DNA of 64,000 bases from Cristatella mucedo (taxonomy: Eukaryota > Bryozoa > Phylactolaemata > Cristatellidae), in NCBI GenBank assembly GCA_009760855.2, contig WPIO01000009.1:3467001-3531000 (forward strand). The letters are read 5' to 3'. Shown in pieces: positions 45,701 through 58,334 of the stretch (within the stretch, counting starts at the first letter, position 1; the number at the start of each line of letters is the position of its first letter). Both the position numbers and the translations under genes were made by a program. The notes under the pieces are model-generated. The model made no database searches. It saw nothing but the letters and a program-made list of their open reading frames with translations, and was not told where the DNA came from.

Positions 45701-46489
45701 GCATCAAAATGCTAGCCATTAGCATCACGTGAGGGTGAAAGCCTACTATTTTGTAGCCGCATGAGACCTTATGGACGAGCGGGTCTTTTTAAGGCGGCTG
45801 GCTTACACTGCTGGACTAGTGTCTGCGATTGCATTTTTTATGGCGAACAAGACATGCCACAATGATCAAGAGTAGTAAGATGGCGATAGGCAGCCGGCGG
45901 AGCAATTCTAATTCACTAAAGACGAATGTTGTAACTTCTAGCGAGAAACGACACTTTAACGACTTCTAGAGAGAAAAGATACCTTAATGACTTGATACAA
46001 GGCGTCGCTGATTGATCTTTTGCTGTTTTTGAAGAGTCATAAAAAAGAGCTGTACGTGATGTCAACTCGAGTATCTAGAAAAAGAGACGTGTACACTTGG
46101 AAACTCAATAAAATAGTAGGTAATCACAGTTGCATGTCATTACATAGAATGAATGTATGTTCAGTGCTTTCTGATGCAGTTTAACGTATCCCCTAACGGT
46201 CTTGAATACTTAGATTTACTCTTATTTTCGTCACTGCTGAGAGTTCGTAAGCGCGGTTTTCTCGATGCTTCAGCTGCGGTTGGCAGGTTCTGTTGACGTG
46301 CTCTTTATCCGCGCTCACGCCATCTTAGTCCAGCTGCAACTTCTGTTGCACTAGTCACTCCGCGAAAGGTCGTGGCGCGAAAGTGTAAGCAGGTGGGAAT
46401 AACTCCCATAAGTGGTTCGTTACTCTACACCGGTAAAGGGCTGAGTTCTTTATTTAACTATTATAATTGGTATAATTATTATGATTTTA
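42791..46489. other. Unassigned DNA with a GC-rich patch
   Basis: 43.86-44.36 kb is GC-rich with (GGC)n, (GAGC)n and many CpG. It has no recognisable protein. The rest is AT-rich; a weak tandem of about 28-30 bp lies near 45928-45990 (gacttctagagagaaa type). Confidence 0.5.
44261..44299. repeat. 12-bp inverted repeat in GC-rich patch
   Basis: acgctcgagagc and its exact reverse complement gctctcgagcgt are separated by 15 bp. Confidence 0.8.
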
Positions 46490-46640
46490 TATAGTTAATT
46501 TGCCTTGAACCCGAAGAGAAATCAATCTCTATTGATGCGCTTCACACATGCCACGGGGCATGAGCCCAAGACCTCGGCCATCAAATGCATTAACCTTGAC
46601 CTTTGTTCGACGAAAACATCGTAACCAGCAAGGCGCGTGT
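46490..46640 (-). mobile_element. SINE-A copy, reverse
   Basis: The - strand reads a tRNA-like head with ggtcaaggttaatgcatttg and ttgggctcatgccccg, then aagcgcatcaatagagattg and the tail to about 46490. Confidence 0.65.
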
Positions 46641-47062
46641 GTTACGTTTCGTCTTAGCCCTAGTTAAGCAGCAATTTCAAAATTTAGACCAACCGACGAA
46701 TGGTTAGCCCTGTCACTAAGGGCCGAGTGCAGTCACAAAACGATGTGGGCTATCGACTATCGAACCTCTTTGTATGCGCACCGACATTTGAACAACCACT
46801 CGGTGAACTTAGCAATGCGTCAGCCCGGTTATTTTATGCAAGCCTTGGGCGATATAAAGCCTCGAGGTGAGACGCTCAACTGACGAGCAGCCGGCTTGAC
46901 CAGCCGCAAACGTGAACTAGCTATATGGCTGCTAGCTGTATAGGCTAATCCGTAATGCAGCAGCAAATGAGTAGCCGTGTTTTTCATCCGTCAAGGTGCA
47001 CATTGTTTGTTCGACTTGCTATCTCTACTGTGCGTCAGCTTCGCGCTACGTTTGAGCGAGAG

Positions 47063-47094
47063 CTTTGTTGAGTCGGCAAGCCGACTCAACAAAG
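47063..47094. repeat. Perfect 15-bp inverted repeat, 2-bp centre
   Basis: ctttgttgagtcggc / aa / gccgactcaacaaag. Nothing in the flanks identifies it as a transposon end. Confidence 0.85.
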
Positions 47095-47204
47095 TTGACA
47101 CGTCGCCCAATTCCTGAAGCTGCTCGCTCCTCTGCCCCCGCTTCAGCTCACGCAAGGGAAATCTAGCATTTCAGTTCTCGGCATAGGAAGCAGCCTGTAT
47201 CTTA

Positions 47205-48505
47205 AAAATAATAACAATAATAATACACTTGAAAAGCGCCCTCACATAGCTCAATCTCTTTCTAGGCGCTTTACATTTGCTGTAAAGGAAACACGATCGA
47301 ATGGTGAGTGGTATAAGGTTTGATAAGCAACATGAATAACATGGTTAAGGGTGACATGCACAGGGTCAGCATGCAAGTGTGGTTAGTTGCAGCATGCAAC
47401 AGTGTCAGCACGCATATGCACATTAAGGACGAATCACGGGGACCCACTAAATTAAACTGTTGCTGTCATAAATGGGCGTGTTTTAATTTCTTTTTAAATG
47501 TGGTCAAGTCAGGGGATGTCGTGGCGGAAATCGGAAGAGTTCCAGGAGTTCTAGGCATTGAGTTCTAGGTATTGCGAGCATACAAGCTAAATGCAGTGTC
47601 TCCGAGGGATTTGAGGTTTATACAAGGTATGGATAAGCAGTTGGATTTCGAAAATCTGGTGGTACGATGCTTAGCCTGGTGCGGAGTAGATCTGATAGGT
47701 AGGCTGGAGACAAAACATGAAGGGACCTACAAGTGAGCGACAAAACCTTGGAAGTCGATCCATTGCTTGACTGGTAGCCAGTGCAGGTCGGCGAGAAGTT
47801 ATGTCATGTGGAAATTGCGACGCTCAGCCTAGCTGCAAAGTTTTGCACCAGCTGTAAGTGCCTAATTGCACATGCCAGTAGACCAGCAAGCAGTGAGTTA
47901 CAGAAGTCAAGACGGGATGTCACAAATGCGTGGACAAACTTTATTCCTGTCTAAGCAGGCCCAAATTTTAGCAATGTTATGCAGCTGAAAGTAAGCAGCC
48001 TTAATTGTGGAGCTGATGTTGTCGTCTAACGAAATGTCACTTCGGAGCACGACACCTAGATTTCGTGCAGATTCGACAGGAGATATGCTGGCAGAGATGA
48101 TGATTTTGAGAGCTAACTTTTCCAATTTCTGAAACGCACTTGGTTTTCCCATAACTCGTTAGTTTTATCATCATTCGTTTTAACAAAATATGCTGCCATC
48201 CATGTGCGGTTGTCATCAGTACATGCAGCAAAAGAGTTGGGAGAGTTAGACGTGCTCGAGGGCTGGGAGGGATCAAAGCAAAGGTACAACTGAGTATCAC
48301 CCACATAGAAGTGAAAGCTTAGATTGTGCTTGGCAATCACATCAGCAAGAGGGAGAGTATAAACCTTGAAAAAACCGGACCTAGCATGGAGCACTGAGGT
48401 ACCCCGCATTTCAGAAGTTCCTCGGACGATCTTTGTCCATTCACATCAATACTCTGGAGTCTCCCACTGAGATAGGACTTGAACGTTTGCAGAACAGTGC
48501 ATCTT
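47205..48505 (-). mobile_element. LINE family 2, reverse copy from RT to 3' tail
   Basis: 3' tail at 47222-47275, UTR to about 47450, then the reverse ORF: QLVQNFAARLSVAI, LDRNKV, the [20 protein letters not shown] region near 48020-48090, and RT palm [16 protein letters not shown] near 48255-48320 (VGDT where YADDT is usual). It ends near 48505 just after the DVNGQRSSEEL region. The frame is broken in several places. Confidence 0.88.
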
Positions 48506-48984
48506 CACTTTGATCCTTCCCGCCTTTCCAATGTCTTAAACTTCCCTAACCTTTTCGTACTTCATATTTGCGCAATTTGCATGCAGATGCAATAAACTTT
48601 ATCTAATTGAAATACTAGAAGAACAACAACCGGATAGCTTATTGGTGAGCATATTCAAACTCGGAAGTTGTAAAGTCTGAACCTCAAAATTTGATGGGTC
48701 AGCATATTTCGTGTAGCCTCTGCGCTTAATGTAGTTACCCGGTTCAAAAATTCTTTTTCGCTGGAAAATCAAATCAACTACTCAGTCAAGGCAGCGTAGT
48801 TTCAGCTTCATAATAGTGCACAGGCAGATTTTACCAGGCATGAATACAAGAGAAATAAGCCACTTTGGTACGCATTTTGCGCAGCTTCTCTTAAGTTCTG
48901 TAACTCTCTAGTCGAGTTTCTTCGTGCGTTTGATGATGCCCCGGATGGCTCACAACTCGGCATTAAGGTACGTTTTTCGTTAAG

Positions 48985-49705
48985 GCTTCCGCATTACACC
49001 ACTTCTCTCTGACCTGCGCTAGCTATCGAAGCAAAGCTCTTGAATTCTACTTGCATTTTAAGTCGTCGACTTGTAGGCTCTTATATTCTCTTGCCTCTGT
49101 TTATAGCGAACATTAAATACTTGCTTATCAAGCTTCCACACGAAGCAACGAAGCAAAACTCCATCTCTCGTCGTTTTTCTGTGCCTCATTGTGTGCATTG
49201 AATCTTTTAGACATGCCTTCAGTCATTGTGCGTCTAAGACTGGAGCTACCTATCAAAAGAGGTGGCAAAATCCAGAAAAATTTAAAGAAAATTCTGCTAA
49301 TTAAGCTCTACACTTTTTGTTTTTCTTTCACTTTATATTCACCATCTAGTTGCCACGCTCTTCTCGTTATCTTTATAATCACCAATAAGTTTCTACAATA
49401 AAGTTGCCTAAAATCCGATGTATTTATCTGGAGGCACTTTAAATTTGTATTATCATTATTGCTATTACATTCTTATTGCTATTGTAATTCCAATGTAGAA
49501 TGCAATATTTTGCGGGACCTTTTAGGAATCCAAATAATGCTTATCAGGGGCCTTTTGGTTTTGTGGACTGTGTATACATGTCTTCAGCACACAGACAATG
49601 CATTAAATCGTACTTCCTTTGCAGGACCTGTAAAGTGCCTAGAAAGAGACTTATTTCTCTGGTTGCGCTATATCAAATGTATTATCATTATTTTTATAGA
49701 CGTAA
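48985..49705 (+). mobile_element. LINE family 2, decayed forward 3' copy
   Basis: Starts near ITPLLSDLR with cattacaccacttctctctg, then remnants of IKFYLHFKSSTC RLLYSLA, and the 3' tail aagtgcctagaaagagactt / atttctctggttgcgctata near 49635-49680 with an ATT-rich end. Confidence 0.65.
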
Positions 49706-50084
49706 AATATACCTTATATGCATTCCATGAGTGATGTTGCATTTGTATGTCTCATCTTTTTTATTAGGAGCACTGCTCACTTCCATACACTTCTGATCAC
49801 AGACAGAGCTTTGACCACCATATCTAGAGATGTCCTTGGGTCACGTGGTCTCGGCTTTTTTTGACTCGCCGCTGGATTGTCTTGGTCGGGCCGAGCTTGC
49901 TACTGCTGCTGTGCCGCTTCAAATCCACAGCTAAGTTTTGTCAGACTTGGCTGAGCTAACGATGGTGAGAGTAATTGCATACGCAGCGGTCCTTGCCCGA
50001 ACAATTTGACTGCCCTTCTTATGACCGTGGAGGCAGACAAAACCGGAATATTATTAGTCGCGAGTCATTTTGTATCACCCTTAA
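49706..50084. other. Unassigned spacer
   Basis: Nothing recognised. Confidence 0.4.
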
Positions 50085-50590
50085 TGAACCAAATTTCTTT
50101 CTGGTTACTTTGGATTCGCTGAAAGGAAGCATTGTAATTGTTTTGTGATGACATTGAGTGTCAATGTGCATAGTTGCATAAAAGAAGTTCACACGGACTA
50201 CACAAATGCTGTTAGTAGCAGATCAGGGGATGTCATTACGTCACTTGGGATCGAGTCCTAGACTTTTTTGTGCATGCAAACTAAAGACATTTCCCGCAAA
50301 GGATTTCAGATTGGCTAAAGGTAACCTTAACAAGTTGCATTGAAGTGAGGTTTGTATGATTTCTAGCCTGATTTGGAAGAATTTAGGACAGGTAGGCTAC
50401 AGCAAAAGAATGAAGGGACCAATAAGTGAGTGACAGAACCATGACGTTGATAGCTCACTTTCCTTTGCTAGGGACCCATTGATTCTGGTTGGTCAGAAGT
50501 GAATTAATTTTGCAATAGAATAGTGTCAATCACGCCAGACAACCGTAGCTTCACAGTTCTGCACTTTCTGCAAGCTAATACTAAAAAAAG
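50085..50590 (-). mobile_element. LINE family 2, old reverse 3' fragment
   Basis: Traces of the reverse UTR (gtgtcaatgtgcatagttgc), then gatcaggggatgtcattacg, aaaggatttcagattggcta and gaatgaagggaccaataagt, which match better copies in the same order. Near 50590 it ends in the VQN/A.R region. Confidence 0.6.
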
Positions 50591-51900
50591 AAGAAAAATA
50601 TTGGATCGAATGCGTCAATTTCTGGCACTCAAAACTTCTAAAGTTGTACCGAACCAGAGAGATCAGCTGAGAATTAAATGTATCCTAAAAACTTAGCACA
50701 GACAACCTAGATATCTTACTTCTACTCAAAAGATAAACTTTTTACTAAAAATTTCCACATTCACTAACCATCGTGAATTAAGTCTGTACTAATTAATTTC
50801 GGTCCTTTTTCAGCGAACAGGCCTAAGCCTAACACGCCAACCAATATTAGCGGCCGTCAATTGAGAAGACCTTACTTGTTTAGACTAAGTGTAGCCTTAC
50901 GGACGGTGACGAAACTTTCGCTTCGCCGCTGCTGTAAAAACACTTCACTGTACTGGAAATAGGATTCTCCTCATTTAAAGACACGTATTCGTTGCGGATA
51001 TGAAGTTAAAGAAGAAAATACCGGTGCATACTGGTATGTAGGCACCTCTAAGTGTTATGATTTTCTTAGGCATGCCGAGGTCACAGCAGATAAGTGCCAA
51101 GACCCTCCGCGTCTCCGCGTCTCCGCGTCTCCGCGTGGTCCCACTTGCCACTCAGGTCACTGAGACCTATCAACCCGATAATTTTGCACTCTCCAGTAGC
51201 AAGATATTGACCGTGCATATACACTTTAAACATGTTCTAGATGTTGCTGCCAGCTAGCAGCTCTTAATGAGCATGTTTTAGGCCGTCGCAATTTATGTTC
51301 AATTAATTGTCCTATTTTGTACGCAGATATTATAAAAATATCACATATGCAAATGCAGAACGCAATTTAAACGAATAGCAATTTTTGGAATTAGCGCAAC
51401 TTTGCTGCTCTCTGCCGGCGATTTTGTACTTACAATGACTTTCCAGAATCCTTGTGAATCAATAAATGGCATAATTATATTTCCTGAAAAGTCGGGGTTT
51501 TCTATTTTGTTGCGTAAGCGGTCAAAGTCTGGATGGGGAACAGTCCGAAGTAGTTTGTCTTCAAGTGCAGCAAATGTTGCAGATGATTTTATCGCATAAT
51601 ATTGCCGCTGAATACAAATACAACTTATGTAGTAATTACAACTCCAACTCAGGGAATGCAGTTGCTGCAATTTCGCTATTATTGAGAGAAATGCACGTAT
51701 TAACCTATACTTTAATTACAACAATGGTCAATAAATCAGTGTCTATACGAGCGCCATTTTAAGGAGATTGAAAACTAGAGCACTCACTGCTGCGTCTCTC
51801 GCAAATGCCGCATAGCCAAAACTGGCGGGAGAAATTAGATGTGGATGTCTTTACCAAAAGAGATCATACATATTTATATCACGGATGTGCTTGTGTAGCA

Positions 51901-51902
<2 letters not shown>
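50591..51902. other. Unassigned AT-rich DNA with a small minisatellite
   Basis: No exon recognised; contains the ctccgcgt tandem at 51105-51136. Confidence 0.4.
51105..51136. repeat. Four exact ctccgcgt units
   Basis: Perfect 8-bp tandem, four copies, in otherwise non-repetitive sequence. Confidence 0.95.
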
Positions 51903-51945
<43 letters not shown>

Positions 51946-51971
51946 GCTCTGTCGCTATCTTTTATCTTTCA

Positions 51972-52034
<63 letters not shown>
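51903..52034. repeat. Two (CT)n microsatellites
   Basis: (CT)n at 51903-51943 and 51974-52034, separated by a 30-bp CT-rich interruption. The Ser/Leu frame through it is not a gene. Confidence 0.95.
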
Positions 52035-52045
<11 letters not shown>

Positions 52046-52144
52046 GGCTTACAGTTTATTCTGAAAAAGAAAGGAAAAAAGCTTACGTGCAAAAAACCTA
52101 CAGTTTTGACTTGCCTATTGTTAATCCTTCAGCGGGCATAAGAC

Positions 52145-52790
52145 AAACCACTTCTCCCTTACTTTTACTGGCTCCCCGTCAAGCAGCTCATTAAATTCAA
52201 GGTTCTCTTCATTTTTGGTCTACTAATGCATTCTCTTCTGGAGCGTACCTATAAAAAACTCACTGAATCCACATGACATACCATATAGTAGGTTGAATTC
52301 TGCTATAGAACCGAGAAATACTGCATTATTTTGCCGCTACGCTCGTGAGCCTTCTGATTAAATTTGTTTATGTTTTATGTAGAAACTAATGTTTGATTAG
52401 TTGAGCTACTTTTTCTAATAAAGCATATAAGTGATGACATATCCCGGACGTCTTGCTGTCTCGGGACTTCAAGCCCCTAAATGGAAAGCTCCTAATTCTT
52501 GAACAAACAATGTGCATCAATAAACACCGACAAGGCTGTGAAAGACGAACGACAGTCGCTAGAGGTTATAATTGCCTCTTTCAGAAGCTATATACATAAC
52601 TGTTCCTCACCGCATTCACAGGGTTTGCGTGAATCGTCGTTTCTATACTTCCTGTATGTGTTCTGACGCTGTGCATGTTATCATTAACAAATTGGCATAC
52701 TTCCTTTGCAGCGAATGTAAAGTGTTAATAGAGAGTTTAGTTCTCTTATGATGCATTACGATTTTCTTATTATTATTTCTATTACTATTA
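52145..52790 (+). mobile_element. LINE family 2, decayed forward 3' copy
   Basis: Starts LLLLAPRQAAH (cttttactggctccccgtca, equivalent to the LHWLPVKQRI region), then very decayed ORF, the UTR with gtgttctgacgctgtgcatg, and the tail gcgaatgtaaagtgttaata / gagagtttagttctcttatg near 52710-52755, with an ATT-type end. Confidence 0.65.
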
Positions 52791-53589
52791 TAATTTGGAG
52801 GAAGAGGCGTCACTTGAGTAAAACTTATTTAAGAGGAGATAAGGGGAATATTTTGCGGCCGGTGCATTGGGAAACTTGCGAATCCCATTTAGATGAACAA
52901 CTGCGGTGGTTCTCGTCGAACAGAAAATAAATGCCAACCGTTCATTGTGTACCCAGAATGTCGGATCCATATTAACTTGCTCATGCTGAGAGAAATGCTC
53001 TGAAAGTATCAGCTTTAACTTCTCTTCAATTATACTCGGGTCAATTAATTAGCCTCTTATTCACTCGGTGCATAGCTGCCGCAACACGACCATTATGTAT
53101 TCCACAATGTTTATGCTACTGTGCACTGCTTTCCGCAGTTCGAACTTTGGTAGTCCATTTACACTCGCCATTCTTGGTTCACTGCTAACCTAATGCTGCT
53201 ACAGTTCTCAATATTTCTCATCTAAGACGCGACGTCAAATGTTCCATTGTCAACATTTCGGTCGTTCTTTAAGAATTGGCTAATTAAGATGAAGCTAGGC
53301 AGAATATAGGTCATGACCCGATCGCTCGTTTTGAGCTTGCTTTGATGTAAGCTAAATGCGCCGTGTATCTGTCGCGCAAATCCTACGGTAGGGCCAGAGC
53401 ATCTAATCAAATGTATATTTTAGTGCTTATAGTGATAATATCAAATCGATATTTATTGCACACATTAGGAGAAAGATCCTTTTATAAGGTTTCAAATGTG
53501 GCTTAGCAGGCATCATAGATTTTGGAATTGAGGGTTAAAAAATGTAGAATTGTCACAAGTAATTTAGCTTGCAGAACTGCCACCCTAGT
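52791..53589. other. Unassigned AT-rich DNA
   Basis: Nothing recognised. Confidence 0.4.
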
Positions 53590-53825
53590 TTTGCCAGGGG
53601 TAAGATGCTCTCCTTTAACGACCAGGTTCATGGGCTCTAGCTGCGTGGCATGCCGCGCTGGTTTGACCCATGGCCCCAAGGTTAAGCTGCTAGCATTTAA
53701 CGACTAAGCTCAGGATGAATGTATTTGATGACCGAGGTCGTCGGCTCGAGCACCGTGACATATGAGAAGCGCCTGAATAGAGCCTTATTTCTCTTAGGAC
53801 GCTATACAAATGAATTGTATATTTA
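53590..53825 (+). mobile_element. Composite SINE-A with repeated tRNA-like heads
   Basis: Two or three related head segments in a row: ggttcatgggctctagctgc near 53625; ggtttgacccatggccccaa near 53660; and gaccgaggtcgtcggctcga near 53731. One tail follows (gaagcgcctgaatagagcct; ctcttaggacgctatacaaa). Other SINE-A copies have a single head. Confidence 0.6.
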
Positions 53826-53826
53826 A

Positions 53827-53827
<1 letters not shown>

Positions 53828-53860
<33 letters not shown>

Positions 53861-53893
53861 GTAGACATATATGTAGACACATATATGTGTGTG

Positions 53894-53940
<47 letters not shown>
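53828..53940. repeat. (TA)n and (TG)n microsatellite
   Basis: TA run at about 53835-53861, a tagacatatatg-like interlude, then (TG)n at about 53887-53938. It follows the SINE-A tail directly. Confidence 0.95.
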
Positions 53941-53941
<1 letters not shown>

Positions 53942-54364
53942 AAGTGCTTGATTATGGATTAGTTTCTCTTGGGGCCTTGTACAATTTAATTTGTTCAGGA
54001 CAAATAGTAATTCGTTTGTACTACATAGAACCGTATGTAGTTCATTGTTGAAGTTGTCTATGGCTCGCCATAGTTTTGGACTATGTCAGTTACAGATGTT
54101 TCAGATTCCATTCGGATATTCTCTTATTTGGTTAGTTATCCTTAATTTGAATTAGGCATTTTTAAATTGTAGCAATCGCCACCCAGAGTAAAAAATAAAG
54201 ACTGCTAGCCCTATATTTCCGTAACAGTTGTTCTCCTTGAGAGATGCACAGATTGTATGCACCCACACCATAACTATTGCAAGAAAATGCTTTTACTAAG
54301 GTCTTTTCATAACGCAAGTGAAAAATTTGGCTTGATGTCCTTACTCAAGTCTTGCTCCTACGTC

Positions 54365-54480
54365 ACTCAAGGATGCCGTAGTTAAGCCATTCATTAAGAA
54401 GACTAAATCAGACCGGGATTAGATTTGAGAAACTATCGCCGAGTCTTTGTTTCGCAGGTCTTACCAAAGACGACCCGAAA
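54365..54480 (+). mobile_element. Short LINE RT fragment
   Basis: Remnants of the segment before RT: A.VKP.IKKTKSD then a NYR-like block (gagaaactatcgccgagtct). Family 1 or 2 cannot be told. Confidence 0.4.
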
Positions 54481-54727
54481 TATGAACGATTATAGGCATT
54501 GCAGCTAAGCGCACGCGTTAAGACATGCACTGCTGCCTGTAAAAATTCAAGCTAATACTCTTGAGCTATTCACTTCACAAAGACTATACGATTAACTTAT
54601 GTAGCTATAGTGTTTTCAGGAATTCTGCTTTTGACCGACAATGCTCGTCGATCGACGTAGCGCCATAGGCACAGCTCGGTCAAGTAGTCGGTAGTGCGAT
54701 CTTCAAAAGCGCAGAGCCGCGAAAGCC

Positions 54728-56335
54728 AGCTAATAATAATAATTATTATTATAATGTACTTGATAAAGCGCCCTCAGAGAACTTAATCTCTTTCTAGGCG
54801 CTTTACATTTGCTGTAAAGTGAAATTAAATTGAATGGTAAGTAAAATCATGCTTGAAAAACAAACAAAATGAATAACATGGTTAGGGGTGACACACACAG
54901 GGTCAGCTTGCAAATGTGGTTAGTGGCAGCATGCACAGTGTCAGCACGCATAAGCACACCAATGACGAATCACAGGGACCCACTAAATGCTGTCCTAAAT
55001 AGGTGTGTTTTTAGGTTCCTTTTAAATGTGGTCAGGTCAGGGGATGTTCTGACGCAGGTCGGGAAGGAGTTCCAGACTTTGGGAACATACGAACTAAATG
55101 CACGGTCTCCAAAGGATTTGAGGTTTGTACGAGGTATTTGTAGACTGTTGGATTCCGAAAAGCGGGTGGGACGATGCTTTGCCTGATGGGGGAGTATATC
55201 TGAGTGATAGGCTGGAGCCATAGAATGAAGGTACCTAAAAGTGAGCTACAAAACCTTGAAGTCAATCCGTTGCTTGACTGGTAGCCAGTGCAGGTCGGCG
55301 AAAAGTGGAGTAATGTGGCAACTGCCACGCTCACGACAGACAAGCCTAGCTGCAGAGTTTTGCACCAGCTGCAATCGCCTGATCGCACATGCTGTTAGGC
55401 CAGTAAGCAGTGATTTGCAGAAGTCGAGACGAGATGTCACGAATGCATGGACCAACTTAGACGTGGTATCCTTTCTAAACAAGCCCGAATTTCAGCAATA
55501 TTATGAAGCTAAAAATAGGCAGATTTGACCGTAAAGCTAATATGGTCATCTAACGAGAGGTCGCTTTGGAGTATGACACATAGATTTTGAGCTGATTCGA
55601 CAGGAGATATGCTGGCAGAGCCCATTTTGAGCGTCAGCCTTTCCAATTTCTGAATCACACTGGGTTTGCCCATAACTAGTAAGTTAGTTTTGTCATCGTT
55701 AAGTTTTAGAAAATTTGCTGCCATCCATGTGCGGATGTCATCAATGCATGCAGCAAGTGAGTTTAGAGAGTTTGAGGTGCTCGAAGGCTGGGAGGGATCA
55801 AAGCAAAGGTACAACTGAGTGTCATCCGCATAGAAGTGAAAGCCTAGATTGTGCTTGGCAATCACATCAGCAAGAGGCAGAGTATAAACCACGAAAAGAA
55901 TCGGACCCAGCACGGAGCCCTAAGGTACTCCATATTTCAGAGGTACTTCAGATGATCTTTGTCCATTCACGTCAATACTCCGGAGTCTTCTACTGAGATA
56001 GGACCTGAACCACTGCAGAGCAGTACCAGTGATGCCCAGGCGAGATGAGAGGCGCTCTAGAAGAACTTTGTGATCGATGGTGTCAAAAGCTGCCGAAAGA
56101 TCGAGCAAAACATGCAGAGACACTCTAACCATGTCTGCATTCCTAAGTAGGTCGTTGTATACCCTAAGCAATGCTGACTCTGTGGAGTGATTAGCTCTAA
56201 AGCCAGAATGGAACTTACTAGCAAGGTGTGAGGTTTCGATATATGAGTTCAGCTGGTCTGCCACGACCCGTTCCAGTGTCTTTGAGAGGAATGGTAGAAG
56301 GGAGACTGGGCGGTAGTTGCTTAAGTTCTCTTGGT
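54728..56335 (-). mobile_element. LINE family 2, longest well-preserved copy (RT to 3' tail)
   Basis: Reverse copy. The 3' tail with TAA repeats is at 54728-54800, the UTR reaches about 54985, then the reverse ORF follows. From its N-terminal side (right) it reads NYRPVSLLPFLSKTLER near 56310-56265, FHSGFRANHSTESALLRVYNDL, LDLSAAFDTIDH near 56090, RT palm [14 protein letters not shown] with an intact YADD (codons at 55821-55832), [18 protein letters not shown], and on to LVCRERGSCHITPLFADLHWLPVKQRIDF. One in-frame stop lies just after GVP near 55920, plus a few frameshifts toward the 3' end. It is 5'-truncated at about 56335, so the endonuclease is missing. It closely resembles the copy entering at the right edge, so this subfamily moved relatively recently. 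Confidence 0.93.
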
Positions 56336-58334
56336 CTAGCTAGAACCTTTAGACGGGAGGGGGCCTTTAGAGCGTAGACGTAAGAGGCCATCGTACATTC
56401 TTTAGAGCCTTTGAAATGAGACGCGCTCGAGCGATGGTTTTTGGGAGCTCACCTCTCCTCACAATCTCTACTCTTCCTCTCGTTTACCTTGACCGCACCT
56501 TCTTACCGACTGCAATATTTGCTTTCATTCGAGCTGAACACTCGAGTTACGTACACAGTATGGGTAGTGATTCTCGCGTGTGGCTGTGGCACGGACTGGC
56601 ATACGCTACGGAAACACGCTTGCTATGTCAACTTCTGATTGCTTTTTTATTGCTGCCACGTTTGTCTGGTGTTTGAGTGCCTGTGTGCATTACTCTCGTC
56701 TAAGTCACACCGACGGGTCAGCAGGCCACGGCTCTCTACTAAAATTAACTGGCTACAACGGAAAAGGCTCCCAAAAATTCCTTCAGGTTGCTTTTTAATA
56801 AAGCAAACGCTAAATAAATCAAAAACGATCAAGAGTCCCAACTAACCGGAGTGACCTGAGTCGCTAACCTGATGATTCAAGCGATTAATAGTAAGCACAT
56901 ACATACACCCACAGCGCTTCTTTCAGTTCGCTTGGTCATCAGTTGCCCATGCGACTAAAATAACCTATTTTTCTTTAAATATCCCTATAGCTATAATTTT
57001 TATGCGATCAACCTTTCAGTGCAAAACTTACTACTTTACGTGAGAGTACCAGATCGCAGAGCTTCAAATTAGTCGCTTATATTGTGGTCAAAACAAGCAC
57101 CAGCAGCATTCTCATAGCAAACCTTTTTCCTGTTATCTTTAAATTTTTGAACATCCCAATAGGGCTTGGTCATTCCGGTGACGACAGTATCCATTTCCTA
57201 CAGAACAATAGCAGATAAAGGAATTGCAGCATCGACCTTTCCGGTCAATTTTACGCGCCTGAGTATCATGGCAAATGCTCAATTAGGTAAGGAATTGGTG
57301 CTAAAGAAAACGAGTTAGCTAGTACATTCCTCTCAGGGACAGGACCGGGAGACAACTTTTGTATAGCCAAAATTCTGGCGCCAACTGCAAACTTGGTTTT
57401 GAACTGTAACTTCGGTTATAATTCTCGCACCATTACTCTCGAGCAAAGATTCTCCTTACTGGCCCAAGAGCAGGCGCAGAACTACGTCAACAATTCGCAC
57501 ACATCTTGCTCTCACAGCCTTGCAAATGTTGTCAAGCTTGTGCACGCCGTTGGTTGAGCGTGTGACTTTAGAACTTGAGCTTGAAACGTGCATTAAAAAG
57601 TTGAGCACACTTTTTAATGCACGTTTCTATCTACTTTTGAGGCTAACATGACAATATTTTTTTTTCAAAAGTCTTAGCTTAAATACCCGTCAGAAACGCT
57701 TGCATGAGCATATACCGAACTAATGATTAACTTGTCAACTGATGGAGAAAGAACGTATTTAAATACGGCCGCTAGGAAAACATTCTCCCAAAGTTTTGGG
57801 TCGCGTGTATTTTTGGGTCAGGTGTATGTGCGTCATTGCATTATACCGTTATATGAACGTATGAGGATTACGCTTAAAGAATAATTCAGATTATAAAGCC
57901 CGTCGGATCTCTGATATTTTGAAATGCAGTTAACATTTTCACAAAGATGCGATTATTAGGAACTACAAGCAAATACGTAGCATATTTATTTTCAAGCTTC
58001 TTTGCACAATTTTATAAAGTGAAGCTGGGTACGAAGCACTCACTATACAAGCGCGTCACCCTGACAGCTCCCTACAAAAGCCTTTTTGCGATTGCCTGAT
58101 TTCGCGTTCCAAGCTGCTAAGCTTGCTTTTTAAGCAGCCTTGGCGTATTTCACATTTCTCAGACCAACGGATTTCTCCAAATAGTGGTGTAAAAAAGTGC
58201 ATTACTGGGCTGTATCAAAACATTTAGAATGCGAGGACTGCATTATAATCTCATAAGTGTGCATTGAGCTTTTTAATTTTGCGACGTGTTGCTCTCCTGT
58301 GACTATACAATTCAAAGAGCACCGCTATACTCAC
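56336..58334. other. Unassigned DNA
   Basis: No exon recognised. Contains the 19-bp inverted repeat at 57583-57627. It may include introns or the 3' end of the reverse-strand gene to its right. Confidence 0.4.
57583..57627. repeat. Perfect 19-bp inverted repeat, 7-bp loop
   Basis: gaaacgtgcattaaaaagt and its exact reverse complement flank tgagcac. It is single, A/T-rich and not linked to a recognised element. Confidence 0.9.

Noticed and set aside
51805-52194. 129-codon Ser/Leu frame
   Set aside because: It runs through the (CT)n microsatellites; nothing outside the repeat is recognisable.
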